Positions 33,393-42,526 of a stretch of DNA of 64,000 nt are shown here, in pieces; position 1 is the stretch's first letter; each line of letters opens with the position of its first letter. The notes below the pieces were generated by a model that saw only the letters and a program-made list of their open reading frames with translations, ran no database searches and was not told the origin of the DNA. This stretch comes from JAUSIF01 sp040901465. Its GTDB lineage: Bacteria > Pseudomonadota > Alphaproteobacteria > Rhizobiales > Xanthobacteraceae. The stretch is taken from the NCBI GenBank assembly GCA_040901465.1, contig JBBDYN010000026.1, forward strand, positions 1 through 64,000, given 5' to 3'. The position numbers were made by a program, and so were the translations under genes.

Positions 33393-34787
33393 ATGGCTGA
33401 TACATCCTTCGATATCCTCGTCATCGGAACCGGCCCCGGCGGTTACGTGGCCGCGATCCGCGCCGCACAACTCGGCTTCAAGACCGCGGTCGTGGAGCGC
33501 GAGCATCTCGGCGGCATCTGCCTCAATTGGGGCTGCATCCCGACGAAGGCGCTGCTGCGCTCGGCCGAGGTCTATCACAACATGCAGCACGCGAAGGACT
33601 TCGGGCTGTCCGCCGAGAAGGTGGGGTTCGACACCGACGCGGTTGTGAAACGCTCGCGCGCGGTCTCGAAGCGGCTCACGGACGGCGTCGGCTTCCTGAT
33701 GAAGAAGAACAAGATCACGGTGATCGACGGCACGGCAAAGATCACGAAGCCGGGCGAGGTGAAGGTCGAAGGCAAAGGTGCCGGCACCTATCAGGCGAAG
33801 CACATCATCGTCGCGACGGGCGCGCGGCCGCGTGTGCTGCCGGGCATCGAGCCGGACAAGAAGCTGATCTGGACCTATTTCGAGGCGATGGTGCCGGAAG
33901 AAATGCCGAAATCGCTGCTCGTCGTCGGATCAGGCGCAATCGGGATCGAATTTGCGTCATTCTTCCGCACCATGGGAAGTGAAGTGACGGTCGTCGAGTT
34001 GCTGCCGCAGATTCTTCCGGTCGAGGACGAGGAAATCGCCGCGCACGCTCGCAAACGCTTTGAGAAGCAGGGCATCAAGATCCTCACCGGCGCGAAGGTG
34101 ACGAAGGTCGAGAAGAAGAAAGATTCAGTCGTCGCCGACATCGACGACGGCAAGGGTGGCAAACAGAAGATCGAGGCCGAGCGTCTGATTTCCGCCGTGG
34201 GCGTCGTCGGCAATAGCGAGAATATCGGGCTAGAGGCCGTCGGCGTGAAGACCGACAAGGGCATGATCGTCGTGGATGGCTACGGCAAGACCAACGTCGC
34301 CGGCATCTACGCGATCGGCGACGTCGCGGGCCCCCCGCTGCTCGCGCACAAGGCGATGCACGAAGGCGTCGTGTGCGTCGAGGCGATCAAGGGACTGAAG
34401 CCACATCCCATGGAGAAGAACCGGATTCCGGGCTGCACCTATTGCGCGCCGCAGATTGCATCCGTGGGCCTTACCGAGATGAAGGCAAAGGAGCAGGGCC
34501 GTGAAGTGCGCATCGGCCGCTTTCCGTTCCTCGGCAACGGCAAGGCGATCGCGCTCGGCGAGCCGGAGGGGCTGGTGAAAACGATCTTCGACAAGAAGAG
34601 CGGCGAGCTGCTCGGCGCGCACATGGTCGGTGCGGAAGTAACCGAGCTCATCCAGGGCTTCGTGATCGCGATGAACTGCGAGACGACTGAAGCTGAACTG
34701 ATGGAGACGATATTCCCGCACCCGACGCTGTCAGAAATGATGCACGAGAGCGTGCTCGACGCTTACGGGCGGACGCTGCACATTTGA
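33393..34787 (+). CDS. lpdA: Dihydrolipoyl dehydrogenase (E3) Lpd
   Basis: Flavoprotein that reoxidises dihydrolipoyl groups of the pyruvate dehydrogenase complex with NAD. The ATG at 33393 gives 464 residues; the upstream open frame lacks homology. FAD-binding GTGPGG at 12-17, redox-active Cys43 and Cys48 in GGICLNWGCIPTKA, NAD-binding GSGAIGIEFASFF near 180, the second FAD motif YAIGDVAGPPLLAHKA near 310, and the catalytic His-Glu in HPTLSEMMHE at the C-terminus. It is separated from pdhABC by the TRAP operon, whereas I expect it close behind pdhC in relatives, so the TRAP genes look inserted. Confidence 0.98.
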   Translation: MADTSFDILVIGTGPGGYVAAIRAAQLGFKTAVVEREHLGGICLNWGCIPTKALLRSAEVYHNMQHAKDFGLSAEKVGFDTDAVVKRSRAVSKRLTDGVGFLMKKNKITVIDGTAKITKPGEVKVEGKGAGTYQAKHIIVATGARPRVLPGIEPDKKLIWTYFEAMVPEEMPKSLLVVGSGAIGIEFASFFRTMGSEVTVVELLPQILPVEDEEIAAHARKRFEKQGIKILTGAKVTKVEKKKDSVVADIDDGKGGKQKIEAERLISAVGVVGNSENIGLEAVGVKTDKGMIVVDGYGKTNVAGIYAIGDVAGPPLLAHKAMHEGVVCVEAIKGLKPHPMEKNRIPGCTYCAPQIASVGLTEMKAKEQGREVRIGRFPFLGNGKAIALGEPEGLVKTIFDKKSGELLGAHMVGAEVTELIQGFVIAMNCETTEAELMETIFPHPTLSEMMHESVLDAYGRTLHI

Positions 34788-34818
34788 GCGTGGCGCCGCG
34801 CAACACAGGGAGCCGTCG

Positions 34819-35103
34819 ATGGAACAATACGCAGTCTTGAACCAACCCGGCGTGGGATTCTTTATGATGCTCATAATTGGTCTGCTCGCAGGCTGGATCG
34901 CGGAGAAAGTGACGGCGAGCGATCACGGGCTGCTCACCAACCTGCTCGTCGGCATTGCCGGCGCGTTCGTCGGCGGCAAGATAGCGGAATTGCTGGAGGT
35001 GCCGGTGTTCGGCTTCTTCCGTACGCTGATCGCGGCTTCCGTCGGCGCGGTGCTCTTGCTCTGGCTGTGGCGGGCGCTCCGGGGACAATCGAGCGCGAGC
35101 TGA
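34819..35103 (+). CDS. GlsB/YeaQ/YmgE-family small membrane protein
   Basis: 94 residues with three hydrophobic helices (about 13-30, 41-58 and 65-85). The family (formerly 'transglycosylase-associated') pattern is GLLAGWIAEKV near 21-31 and NLLVGIAGAFVGGKIAELL at 42-60. Linked to stress responses in other bacteria, but of unknown mechanism. It starts 31 bases after lpd, with GGGAG 9 bases before the ATG, so it may share the lpd transcript. Confidence 0.85.
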   Translation: MEQYAVLNQPGVGFFMMLIIGLLAGWIAEKVTASDHGLLTNLLVGIAGAFVGGKIAELLEVPVFGFFRTLIAASVGAVLLLWLWRALRGQSSAS

Positions 35104-35150
35104 GCGGCTGCGCTAAAATCGGCGCGAGCGAATTATGGCCGGGGTTTGCG

Positions 35151-35456
35151 ATGCTGTTCTCGCGAGCAATAAGACCGGTAGCGTTTGCAGCGTTGCTTGC
35201 GATCGCGGCGGCCGGTGCAGCACCCGCCCAGGAGCGCGAATGCGGCTTGGCCCTTGATGACTGGTGCCCCGCGCCGGTGGGCGACCCGTGCGGACGTCAT
35301 AAGAACGCGGCCGAGTGCCGGGGAGATTTTAACTGCCGGGCGCTAACCTATCGGGGCCCGACGAAAGTCGCCTGCATCGCGGACCGGCGCGGCTTTTCGC
35401 TGAACTGTCCGGTCGTCGGGTGCGTGTCGATGACGCCGCCAAATACGGGGCAATAG
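35151..35456 (+). CDS. Small cysteine-rich exported protein
   Basis: 101 residues starting MLFSRAIRPVAFAALLAIAAAGAAPAQE, a clear Sec signal with cleavage near residue 26. The mature part of about 75 residues holds eight cysteines (even number), in a spacing that suggests four disulfides: PAPVGDPCGRHKNAAECRGDFNC, then ACIADRRGFSLNC and GC. I recall unnamed rhizobial proteins with the same GDPCGRH...RGF...NCP arrangement, but no function. The open frame extends upstream to 35067 without a signal. The Shine-Dalgarno sequence is poor. Confidence 0.65.
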   Translation: MLFSRAIRPVAFAALLAIAAAGAAPAQERECGLALDDWCPAPVGDPCGRHKNAAECRGDFNCRALTYRGPTKVACIADRRGFSLNCPVVGCVSMTPPNTGQ

Positions 35457-35508
35457 CCGTAGTTGCGGGACTCGACGTGGAACCGTAAGTACCTGCTGCC
35501 GAGGAACC

Positions 35509-36468
35509 ATGGCTGTTCTGGTCGATACTCTGAAAGACCGCGCGCGCCTGCGCCATCCGGAGAAGGCGCATCGGGCGGACAGCGCCGTCCTGCCGAAGCC
35601 CGCCTGGATTCGCGTCAAGGCGCCGGGACCGGGGGCGTTCGAGGAGACCCGCAAGATTGTCCGAGAAGGCGGGCTGCATACGGTCTGCCAGGAAGCGTCA
35701 TGCCCCAACATCGGCGAGTGCTGGGCGGTGCGGCACGCGACGTTCCTCATCATGGGCGACACCTGCACGCGCGCGTGCGCGTTCTGCGACGTGAAGACCG
35801 GATTGCCCGGGCCGCTCGATCCGGCGGAGCCGGAGAAAGTCGCGGACGCGACAGCGAAGCTTGGGCTCAAACATGTGGTGGTGACCTCGGTCGATCGCGA
35901 CGATCTCGCTGACGGCGGCGCCGAACATTTCGCACAGACGATCCGCGCGATCCGGCGCCGCAGTCCGGGCACGACAATCGAAGTGCTGACGCCGGATTTC
36001 CTACGCAAGGATGGCGCGCTGGAAATCGTGGTCGAAACGAAGCCCGACGTGTTCAATCATAATCTCGAAACCGTGCCCTCGCGCTATCTCACGGTGCGGC
36101 CGGGTGCGCGTTACTTTCATAGCGTGCGGTTGCTCCAGCGCGTGAAAGAACTCGATCCGTCGATGTTCTCGAAGTCCGGCATCATGGTCGGGCTAGGCGA
36201 GGAGCGGAATGAGGTGCTCGCGGTGATGGACGACCTGCGTTCGGCGGAGGTCGATTTCCTGACTGTCGGCCAGTATTTGCAGCCCTCGCGAAAACACCAC
36301 GAGGTCGTGCGCTACGTGACGCCCGACGAGTTCGACGGCTTCAAGGCAATCGCCTATGCCAAAGGCTTTCTCATGGTGTCGTCGAGCCCGCTCACGCGCT
36401 CCTCGCACCACGCGGGTGAAGACTTCGCGCGGCTGAAGGCGGCGCGCGAGGAGAAGCTCGGCCGCTGA
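35509..36468 (+). CDS. lipA: Lipoyl synthase LipA
   Basis: Radical SAM enzyme that inserts two sulfurs into octanoyl groups on lipoyl domains, including those of PdhB and PdhC encoded nearby. 319 residues. The auxiliary cluster is bound by Cys60, Cys65 and Cys71 (CQEASCPNIGEC), and the radical SAM cluster by Cys86, Cys90 and Cys93 (CTRACAFC). The C-terminal SSSPLTRSSHHAGEDF with the conserved serine ligand is present. The stop codon overlaps the start of the next gene (TGATG), so they are translationally coupled. Confidence 0.98.
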   Translation: MAVLVDTLKDRARLRHPEKAHRADSAVLPKPAWIRVKAPGPGAFEETRKIVREGGLHTVCQEASCPNIGECWAVRHATFLIMGDTCTRACAFCDVKTGLPGPLDPAEPEKVADATAKLGLKHVVVTSVDRDDLADGGAEHFAQTIRAIRRRSPGTTIEVLTPDFLRKDGALEIVVETKPDVFNHNLETVPSRYLTVRPGARYFHSVRLLQRVKELDPSMFSKSGIMVGLGEERNEVLAVMDDLRSAEVDFLTVGQYLQPSRKHHEVVRYVTPDEFDGFKAIAYAKGFLMVSSSPLTRSSHHAGEDFARLKAAREEKLGR

Positions 36469-36932
36469 TGCCGTCGTTCAAGACGAGGCGGCACGTGCGC
36501 CACTCCGCCGCCGACATGTTCGAACTCGTGGCTGACGTGGAGCGCTATCCGGAATTCGTGCCGCTGTGCGAAAAGCTCGTTGTAAAGAGACGCGAGCCGG
36601 CGAGCGAGGGTCGCTTCATCCTCGAGGCGGACATGACGATCGCCTACAAGGTCGTTCGCGAGACGTTCACGAGTCGGGTCACGCTCGACAAGCCGAGGCT
36701 GCAAATCCTGGTCGAATATCTCGACGGCCCGTTCCGCGCGCTGGAAAACCGCTGGAGCTTCAAACCGGAAGGGGAGCGGGCGTGCGAGGTCGAGTTTTAT
36801 ATTTCCTATGAATTCCGCTCACGCACGCTCGGCATGCTGATGGGCACTGTTTTCGAGGCGGCATTTCGGCGCTTTGCGGACGCCTTCGAGCGGCGCGCCG
36901 ACCAGATTCATGGCGGAAAGGTCGGCGTCTAA
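36468..36932 (+). CDS. RatA/Coq10-type START-domain protein
   Basis: 154 residues of the polyketide cyclase/START fold: it opens PSFKTRRHVRHSAADMFELVADVERYPEFVPLCE, the hallmark of the RatA/Coq10 family, and closes with GMLMGTVFEAAFRRFADAFERRA. In alphaproteobacteria this is thought to be a ubiquinone-binding Coq10 counterpart; E. coli RatA was described as a ribosome-association toxin. Coupled to lipA by a one-base overlap and converging with cinA with a 4-base overlap of the 3' ends. Function in respiration rather than toxicity is inferred from phylogenetic group. Confidence 0.88.
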   Translation: MPSFKTRRHVRHSAADMFELVADVERYPEFVPLCEKLVVKRREPASEGRFILEADMTIAYKVVRETFTSRVTLDKPRLQILVEYLDGPFRALENRWSFKPEGERACEVEFYISYEFRSRTLGMLMGTVFEAAFRRFADAFERRADQIHGGKVGV

Positions 36933-37429
36933 CGGCGAGCGTTCAGGATTTCCTCGACCAGCGCCATGGCCGCGACGACCGAGCGGCGGCGCACCTCGCT
37001 TCGGCCGATATCGCCGAAACGCACTTCCCGATGCAGCACCGACCCGTCGCGGCGGGCAGCGGCGAAATGCACGAGGCCGACGGGCTTTTCGGCGCTGCCG
37101 CCAGTCGGGCCGGCAATGCCGGTGACGGCGACCGACAGATCCGCCGGCGAGGCATTCAGCGCTCCCTCGGCCATGGCGCGCGCGGTCGCTTCGCTCACAG
37201 CGCCGTGGCGGCTGAGGGTTTGCGCCGGGACCCCGAGATCGCTCTCCTTCGCGGCATTGGAATAGGTGATGAAGCCGCGTTCGAGCACGTCGGACGAGCC
37301 GGGGATGTCGGTGATGGCCGCGGCGATCAGTCCGCCCGTGCAGGACTCCGCGGTGACGAGCTTCAGATTTCCGGCGCGCAATAACTCGAACAACTTGCGC
37401 GCCATGCCGCGCACCTCATCGTCGATCAT
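36929..37429 (-). CDS. CinA C-terminal-domain protein (nicotinamide-nucleotide amidase PncC type)
   Basis: 166 residues from ATG 37429. It contains only the CinA_C domain: LKLVTAESCTGGLIAAAITDIPGSS with the catalytic-type Ser/Thr motif, GFITYSNAAKESDLGV, GAVSEATARAMAEGAL and SVAVTGIAGPTGGSAEKPVG. Proteins of this size deamidate nicotinamide mononucleotide. It overlaps the ispDF stop by 4 bases (ATGA), so the pair is co-transcribed. The long open frame above 37429 is antiparallel to ispDF coding and was not used. Confidence 0.93.
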   Translation of the reverse strand: MIDDEVRGMARKLFELLRAGNLKLVTAESCTGGLIAAAITDIPGSSDVLERGFITYSNAAKESDLGVPAQTLSRHGAVSEATARAMAEGALNASPADLSVAVTGIAGPTGGSAEKPVGLVHFAAARRDGSVLHREVRFGDIGRSEVRRRSVVAAMALVEEILNARR

Positions 37430-38601
37430 TGCGCGCTCCAGGGAATCCGGACCGTCGCCATAGCCATCGCAGCAATGCCTTCGCCGCGGCCGAGAAAGCC
37501 GAGCCCTTCGGTGGTCGTGGCTTTCACACTCACACGGCTTGCCTCGATCCCGGCGATCGCGGCGATGCGAGTTCGGATCGCGTCGGCATGCGGTGCGATC
37601 TTCGGCGCCTCGCAAAGAATCGTTGCGTCGAGATGCGCGACCCGTCCGCCGCGTGCGGACAGGAGTGCGACCGCGTGAGCGAGAAACTGATCCGACGATG
37701 CGCCGCGCCATTTCGGGTCGGAAGGCGGAAAGTGCTTGCCGATATCGCCTTCGGCGATCGCTCCGAGTACCGCATCGGTGAGCGCGTGCAGCAGAACGTC
37801 GGCGTCAGAATGGCCCATGAGCGCTTTGACGTGCGGAATTTTCACTCCGCCCAGCATCACGTGATCCCCCGGGCCGAACGCGTGCACGTCGAAGCCGGTG
37901 CCGGTACGGACGTCGGACAGTGACATCGTGTCGAGCGCGAGCGCGCGAGCGAAATCGTCCGGACCGGTGAGCTTCAGGTTTCCCGCTTCGCCGGCGAAAG
38001 TCGTGACCTGGAGGCCAGCCCATTCGGCGAGCGCGGCGTCATCGGGAAAATCATTGCGGCCTGCCTTGGCCGCGCGGCGGTGTGCGTCGAGCAGCCTGGC
38101 GAAAGAAAAAACCTGCGGCGTCTGGATCGCGCGCAGGGCGGAACGATCGAGTGTCTCGGTTACGCGGCCGTCCGCATCGACGCGCTTGATCGTATCTGGA
38201 AGCGCGAGCGCTGGAACGGCTGCGCCGGTCACGGCGACCGCGTCGAGCGCGCGATCGACGAGCGTGGCGGAAGCGAGCGGGCGAGCCGCGTCGTGGACGA
38301 GCACGATCTCGGGCGCGGTCTCGGCGATCGCTTCGAGGCCAGCGCGCACGGAGCCCTGGCGGGTAGCGCCGCCGGTGACCGGAGCGAGGAGCTTCCCGAT
38401 GCCTTGTGCCAAGGCCGCGTAGGCGGCGTCTTGGGCGCGGTCGATCACGGGCTGCACCGCCTCGACTTGGGGATGCGCGGCAAACAGGCGCAGCGACCGC
38501 CGCAACACGGTTTCACCGCCAAGCGGCCGGAACTGCTTAGGCAGGCCGCCTCCGGCCCGTTCACCCCTCCCGGCGGCCACAATGATCGCGGCAACGCGCA
38601 T
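37426..38601 (-). CDS. ispDF: Bifunctional IspD/IspF of the MEP isoprenoid pathway
   Basis: 391 residues from ATG 38601. IspD part (1-225): VAAIIVAAGRGERAGGGLPKQF CTP-binding start, VHDAARPL and TPQVF. IspF part (229-391): metal-binding Asp238 and His240 in GFDVHAF, GHSDADVLLHALTDA, and the C-terminal GLGFLGRGEGIAA. It catalyses the CDP-ME and MEcPP steps but not the IspE step between. The fused form is typical of alphaproteobacteria. Divergent from dusB over 172 bases. Confidence 0.97.
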   Translation of the reverse strand: MRVAAIIVAAGRGERAGGGLPKQFRPLGGETVLRRSLRLFAAHPQVEAVQPVIDRAQDAAYAALAQGIGKLLAPVTGGATRQGSVRAGLEAIAETAPEIVLVHDAARPLASATLVDRALDAVAVTGAAVPALALPDTIKRVDADGRVTETLDRSALRAIQTPQVFSFARLLDAHRRAAKAGRNDFPDDAALAEWAGLQVTTFAGEAGNLKLTGPDDFARALALDTMSLSDVRTGTGFDVHAFGPGDHVMLGGVKIPHVKALMGHSDADVLLHALTDAVLGAIAEGDIGKHFPPSDPKWRGASSDQFLAHAVALLSARGGRVAHLDATILCEAPKIAPHADAIRTRIAAIAGIEASRVSVKATTTEGLGFLGRGEGIAAMAMATVRIPWSAQ

Positions 38602-38773
38602 TTCCGCTCCAAACGGCCAATAAAGCGCCACTCCATCGGTCGAATGGCGCGACCAGCGTGGTATCGGGTGTAGCCGAAATTCGCCTGTGGGTGTGGGCCA
38701 GTGCACCGCACAAAACGCTTGCGGCGCAATAGAAATTGACTAAGATGTGGGCAATTCAAATGCGGCCTAAAAT

Positions 38774-39829
38774 ATGTGCAATAACCACCGGTACTCGCAC
38801 GTGACGCAAGCTTCGGCCGATCAAACGCTCGATATCGGGCCGCACCAGCTTCCGAACCGGGCGTTGCTGGCCCCGATGGCGGGTATCACCGATCTCCCGT
38901 TCCGGCGCATCGCGAGCCGTTTTGGCGCGGGCCTCGTCGTCTCGGAAATGATCGCGAGTGAACAGCTTGCCGAGCGCAATCCGGGAGCCGCGCTCCGCGT
39001 GGAAGGCGAGGGCGTCGGCCTGCACGTCGTGCAGCTCGCGGGCTGCGAGGCGCGCTGGCTCGCAGAAGGCGCCCGTATCGCCGAGGACGCAGGCGCCGAC
39101 ATCATCGACATCAACATGGGTTGCCCGGCAAAGCACGTGACTTCAGGTCAGGCGGGTGCCGCGCTGCTGCGCGATCTGGATCACGCGACGAGCCTCATTG
39201 AGACGACGATCGCCGCGGCGCGCGTTCCGGTGACGCTCAAGATGCGGCTCGGCTGGGACGAACAATCGATCGTGGCCCCGGAGCTCGCGCGCCGCGCGGA
39301 AGCGGCCGGTGTCGCTATGGTCACGGTGCATGGCCGCACGCGCGCGCAGTTCTATCAGGGCGGTGCCGACTGGCATGCGATCTCGCGGGTGAAGTCGGCG
39401 GTGAAAATACCCGTCGTCGCTAACGGCGACCTCACGAACTTCGAAGACGCAATAGCGATGCTGGCGGCGTCCGACGCGGACGCGGTGATGGTCGGACGCG
39501 CGGCGCGCGGACGGCCGTGGTTCGCGGGCCAGGTCGGCAAATTTCTCGCGACCGGAAAGGAGCCGGCGGATCCTCCGCTCGATGTGCAACGCGACGTTCT
39601 GATTGAACTCTACGAGTCCTGGCTCACTCATTCCGGCAAGGCGCGCGGCGTGCGTGAGGCGCGCAAGCACATCGGCTGGGCGTTGGAGTCGGCCGCGGCG
39701 TCGCTCGGCAGGACCGCGGCGTGGGCGAAAGGCTGGCGCGCGGGTCTGCTCGCTGAAACCGATCCCACACTCGTCCTGCGCGGAATCGGCGACGCTTACG
39801 ACGATCTCGGCTGGAGGGCGGCCGCATGA
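38774..39829 (+). CDS. dusB: tRNA-dihydrouridine synthase DusB (NifR3)
   Basis: FMN enzyme reducing uridines in the tRNA D-loop. 351 residues. Motifs: LLAPMAGITDLPFRRI near 33-48, the catalytic Cys in DINMGCPAKHV near 116, LKMRLGWDE, VHGRTRAQFYQG, ANGDLTNFEDA and MVGRAARGRPWF. The first 20 residues precede the usual family start, and an in-frame GTG at 38801 is an alternative. It lies upstream of ntrB with an ATGA overlap, the classical nifR3-ntrBC operon of alphaproteobacteria. Confidence 0.96.
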   Translation: MCNNHRYSHVTQASADQTLDIGPHQLPNRALLAPMAGITDLPFRRIASRFGAGLVVSEMIASEQLAERNPGAALRVEGEGVGLHVVQLAGCEARWLAEGARIAEDAGADIIDINMGCPAKHVTSGQAGAALLRDLDHATSLIETTIAAARVPVTLKMRLGWDEQSIVAPELARRAEAAGVAMVTVHGRTRAQFYQGGADWHAISRVKSAVKIPVVANGDLTNFEDAIAMLAASDADAVMVGRAARGRPWFAGQVGKFLATGKEPADPPLDVQRDVLIELYESWLTHSGKARGVREARKHIGWALESAAASLGRTAAWAKGWRAGLLAETDPTLVLRGIGDAYDDLGWRAAA

Positions 39830-40959
39830 CCGCAGCACGAGCGGAACGCAGCGCACAACCGACTAACGGAATCGCCGAGGCCGTGCTCAATGCGCTGCCT
39901 CATCCGGTGGTGACTGTTGCCCCGGACGGCCGCCTGGTTGACGCCAATGTGGCGGCAGAGTCGTTTTTCCAGGTCGGCGCGCCGGTGCTGCGGCGTCATC
40001 GCCTTAAGGAATTCGTCCCGTTTGGAAGCCCGTTGCTTGCGCTCATCGAGTACGCGCGCGCGCGCGGTGCCGCGGTCAATGAATATCGCGTCGATCTCGG
40101 CACGCCCAAGACCGGCGGCGAACGCGTGGTCGACATTCTCGTCGCACCGATGCCGGAGCGCCCCGGCCACGTCGTGGTCGTGCTGCAGGAACGTTCCCGC
40201 GCCGACAAGATCGATCGCCAGCTCACCCATCGCGGCGCCGCGCGGTCCGTCACCGCGCTTGCGGCCATGCTGGCGCACGAGATCAAGAATCCGCTTTCGG
40301 GCATTCGCGGCGCCGCGCAGTTGTTGGAGCAGTCGGCCGACGAAGACGACCGCACGCTCACGCGCCTGATTTGCGATGAGGCTGACCGCATCGTGAAGCT
40401 CGTCGACCGCATGGAGATTTTCTCCGATGAGCGGCCGGTCGAGCGCGAGGCAGTGAATATTCACGCCGTGCTGGAGCACGTGAAAAGAATCGCGATTTCC
40501 GGCTTCGCGCGGTACGTGCGGATCGTCGAGGAGTACGACCCGTCGCTGCCGCCGGTTTATGCGAACCGCGACCAGTTGGTGCAGGTTTTCCTCAATCTTG
40601 TGAAGAACGCGGCCGAGGCGATCGGCGACACGAACGAAGGCGAAATTGCGCTGACGACCGCGTTCCGGCCCGGCGTGCGGCTCATGGTGCCGGGTACCGA
40701 GACGCGGGTGAGCCTGCCCCTCGAATTTTGCGTGCGCGACAACGGCCCGGGGGTTCCCGAGGACCTCGTGCCGTACCTGTTCGACCCGTTCGTGACGACG
40801 AAGCCGAGCGGAAGTGGCCTCGGTCTTGCAATGGTAGCGAAGATCGTCGGCGACCACGGCGGGATTGTCGAGTGCGATAGCCAGCCGCGGCGCACGACGT
40901 TTCGGGTGTTGATGCCGATGTTCAACGAAGCCGGCGGCGAGCCGGCGAGCCAAGTCTGA
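39826..40959 (+). CDS. ntrB: Nitrogen sensor histidine kinase NtrB
   Basis: Cytoplasmic kinase/phosphatase acting on NtrC, controlled by PII protein. 377 residues. N-terminal PAS domain (about 15-125), dimerisation/phosphoacceptor helix with His151 in AHEIKNPLSGI, and a HATPase domain (about 245-370) with the N box FLNLVKNAAEAI, G1 DNGPGVP, F box LFDPFVTTK and G2 GSGLGLAM. No membrane helix, as expected for NtrB. Starts inside the dusB stop codon (ATGA) and ends 10 bases before ntrC. Confidence 0.97.
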   Translation: MTAARAERSAQPTNGIAEAVLNALPHPVVTVAPDGRLVDANVAAESFFQVGAPVLRRHRLKEFVPFGSPLLALIEYARARGAAVNEYRVDLGTPKTGGERVVDILVAPMPERPGHVVVVLQERSRADKIDRQLTHRGAARSVTALAAMLAHEIKNPLSGIRGAAQLLEQSADEDDRTLTRLICDEADRIVKLVDRMEIFSDERPVEREAVNIHAVLEHVKRIAISGFARYVRIVEEYDPSLPPVYANRDQLVQVFLNLVKNAAEAIGDTNEGEIALTTAFRPGVRLMVPGTETRVSLPLEFCVRDNGPGVPEDLVPYLFDPFVTTKPSGSGLGLAMVAKIVGDHGGIVECDSQPRRTTFRVLMPMFNEAGGEPASQV

Positions 40960-40969
40960 GGTCCGCACC

Positions 40970-42412
40970 ATGCCGACCGGCAGCATCCTGGTCGCCGACG
41001 ACGACGCCGCAATCCGCACAGTGCTCAATCAGGCGCTGTCGCGGGCGGGATACGAGGTTCGCTCCTGCGGCAACGCGGCGACGCTCTGGCGCTGGGTGAG
41101 CCAAGGGGATGGCGACCTTGTCATCACCGACGTGGTGATGCCGGACGAAAACGCCTTCGACCTCCTGCCGCGGATCAAGAAGGCGCGGCCGGATCTGCCG
41201 GTCATCGTCATGAGCGCACAGAATACGTTCATGACGGCGGTGCGCGCCTCCGAGCGTGGCGCCTACGAATATCTGCCAAAGCCCTTCGATCTGAAGGAAT
41301 TGATCGCGATCGTGGGCCGGGCGCTCAGCGATCCGAAGCGCGGCGAGGGCGCAGCCCCGCGCACGGAAGAGGGGGATTCCACGATCCCGCTGGTCGGCCG
41401 TTCGCCGGCGATGCAGGAAATTTATCGCGTCCTCGCGCGTCTGATGCAGACCGATCTCACGGTCATGATCGCGGGTGAGTCCGGCACGGGAAAGGAACTG
41501 GTCGCGCGCGCGCTGCACGATTACGGCAAGCGGCGGACTGGGCCGTTCGTGCCGATCAACATGGCGGCGATTCCGCGCGACCTGATCGAGGCCGAACTCT
41601 TCGGCCACGAGAAGGGTGCCTTCACCGGCGCCAACACGCGCAATCCCGGGCGCTTCGAGCAGGCGGAAGGCGGCACGCTGTTCCTCGACGAAATCGGAGA
41701 CATGCCGATGGAGGCGCAGACCCGACTGCTGCGCGTGCTGCAACAGGGCGAATACACGACGGTTGGGGGCCGCACGCCGATCAAGGCGGACGTGCGCATC
41801 GTTGCTGCGTCCAACAAGGATTTGCGGATTCTCATCCAACAAGGACTTTTCCGAGAGGACTTGTTCTTCCGGTTGAACGTCGTGCCGCTGCGACTGCCGC
41901 CGCTGCGCGAGCGCACCGAGGACGTGCCTGACCTCGCACGCCATTTCTTCACCATGGTCGAGCGCGAGGGGCTGCCGCGGAAACAGCTCGACGCGGCCGC
42001 GCTCGAGCGCCTCAAGCGCTACCGCTGGCCGGGCAACGTGCGGGAGCTGGAAAATCTCGCGCGGCGGCTTGCCGCGCTCTACCCGCAAGAGATCATCGGT
42101 GTCGCCATCATCGAGGCCGAATTGGCTCAGCCGGCCATGGCGACCGCCGCCGAAGCATCAACCGAAGACAATCTTGGTGGCTCGGTCGAACGGCATCTGT
42201 CGCGCTATTTTGGCGGTTTCGGCGATGGCCTGCCTCCACCAGGGCTCTATCACCGCATTTTGCGTGAGGTGGAGACCCCGTTGGTCTCCGCGGCGCTTGC
42301 CGCAACGCGGGGCAATCAAATCAAGGCGGCGGAGCTTCTGGGGGTCAACCGGAACACATTGCGGAAGAAAATCCGTGATTTGGACATCCAAATCGTCCGG
42401 GGCGGCCGGTAA
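40970..42412 (+). CDS. ntrC: Nitrogen regulator NtrC, sigma54-dependent
   Basis: Activates nitrogen-assimilation promoters with sigma54. 480 residues: receiver domain 1-120 with phospho-acceptor Asp54 in VITDVVMP and Lys104 in LPKPFD; AAA+ domain about 140-375 with Walker A GESGTGKE (169-176), an intact sigma54-contacting GAFTGA loop (216-221) and Walker B GGTLFLDEIGD; Fis-type helix-turn-helix at about 437-478 (GNQIKAAELLGVNRNTLRKKI). 105 bases to the next open frame suggest ntrYX may have its own promoter. Confidence 0.98.
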   Translation: MPTGSILVADDDAAIRTVLNQALSRAGYEVRSCGNAATLWRWVSQGDGDLVITDVVMPDENAFDLLPRIKKARPDLPVIVMSAQNTFMTAVRASERGAYEYLPKPFDLKELIAIVGRALSDPKRGEGAAPRTEEGDSTIPLVGRSPAMQEIYRVLARLMQTDLTVMIAGESGTGKELVARALHDYGKRRTGPFVPINMAAIPRDLIEAELFGHEKGAFTGANTRNPGRFEQAEGGTLFLDEIGDMPMEAQTRLLRVLQQGEYTTVGGRTPIKADVRIVAASNKDLRILIQQGLFREDLFFRLNVVPLRLPPLRERTEDVPDLARHFFTMVEREGLPRKQLDAAALERLKRYRWPGNVRELENLARRLAALYPQEIIGVAIIEAELAQPAMATAAEASTEDNLGGSVERHLSRYFGGFGDGLPPPGLYHRILREVETPLVSAALAATRGNQIKAAELLGVNRNTLRKKIRDLDIQIVRGGR

Positions 42413-42526
42413 GCCGCAATTTTCAACTAATCCACTAATCTACCTTTCCGCTGTCACATTTTTGCACCAGTGTTGTCGCACGGCATCAGGGTCAGGCCGG
42501 GACCGGGCGGCGTTTGATTGGGGCAA

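Noticed and set aside
36468..36932. RatA toxin interpretation
   Set aside because: No antitoxin partner fits, and the lipA-linked alphaproteobacterial copies are better regarded as Coq10-like ubiquinone-binding proteins.
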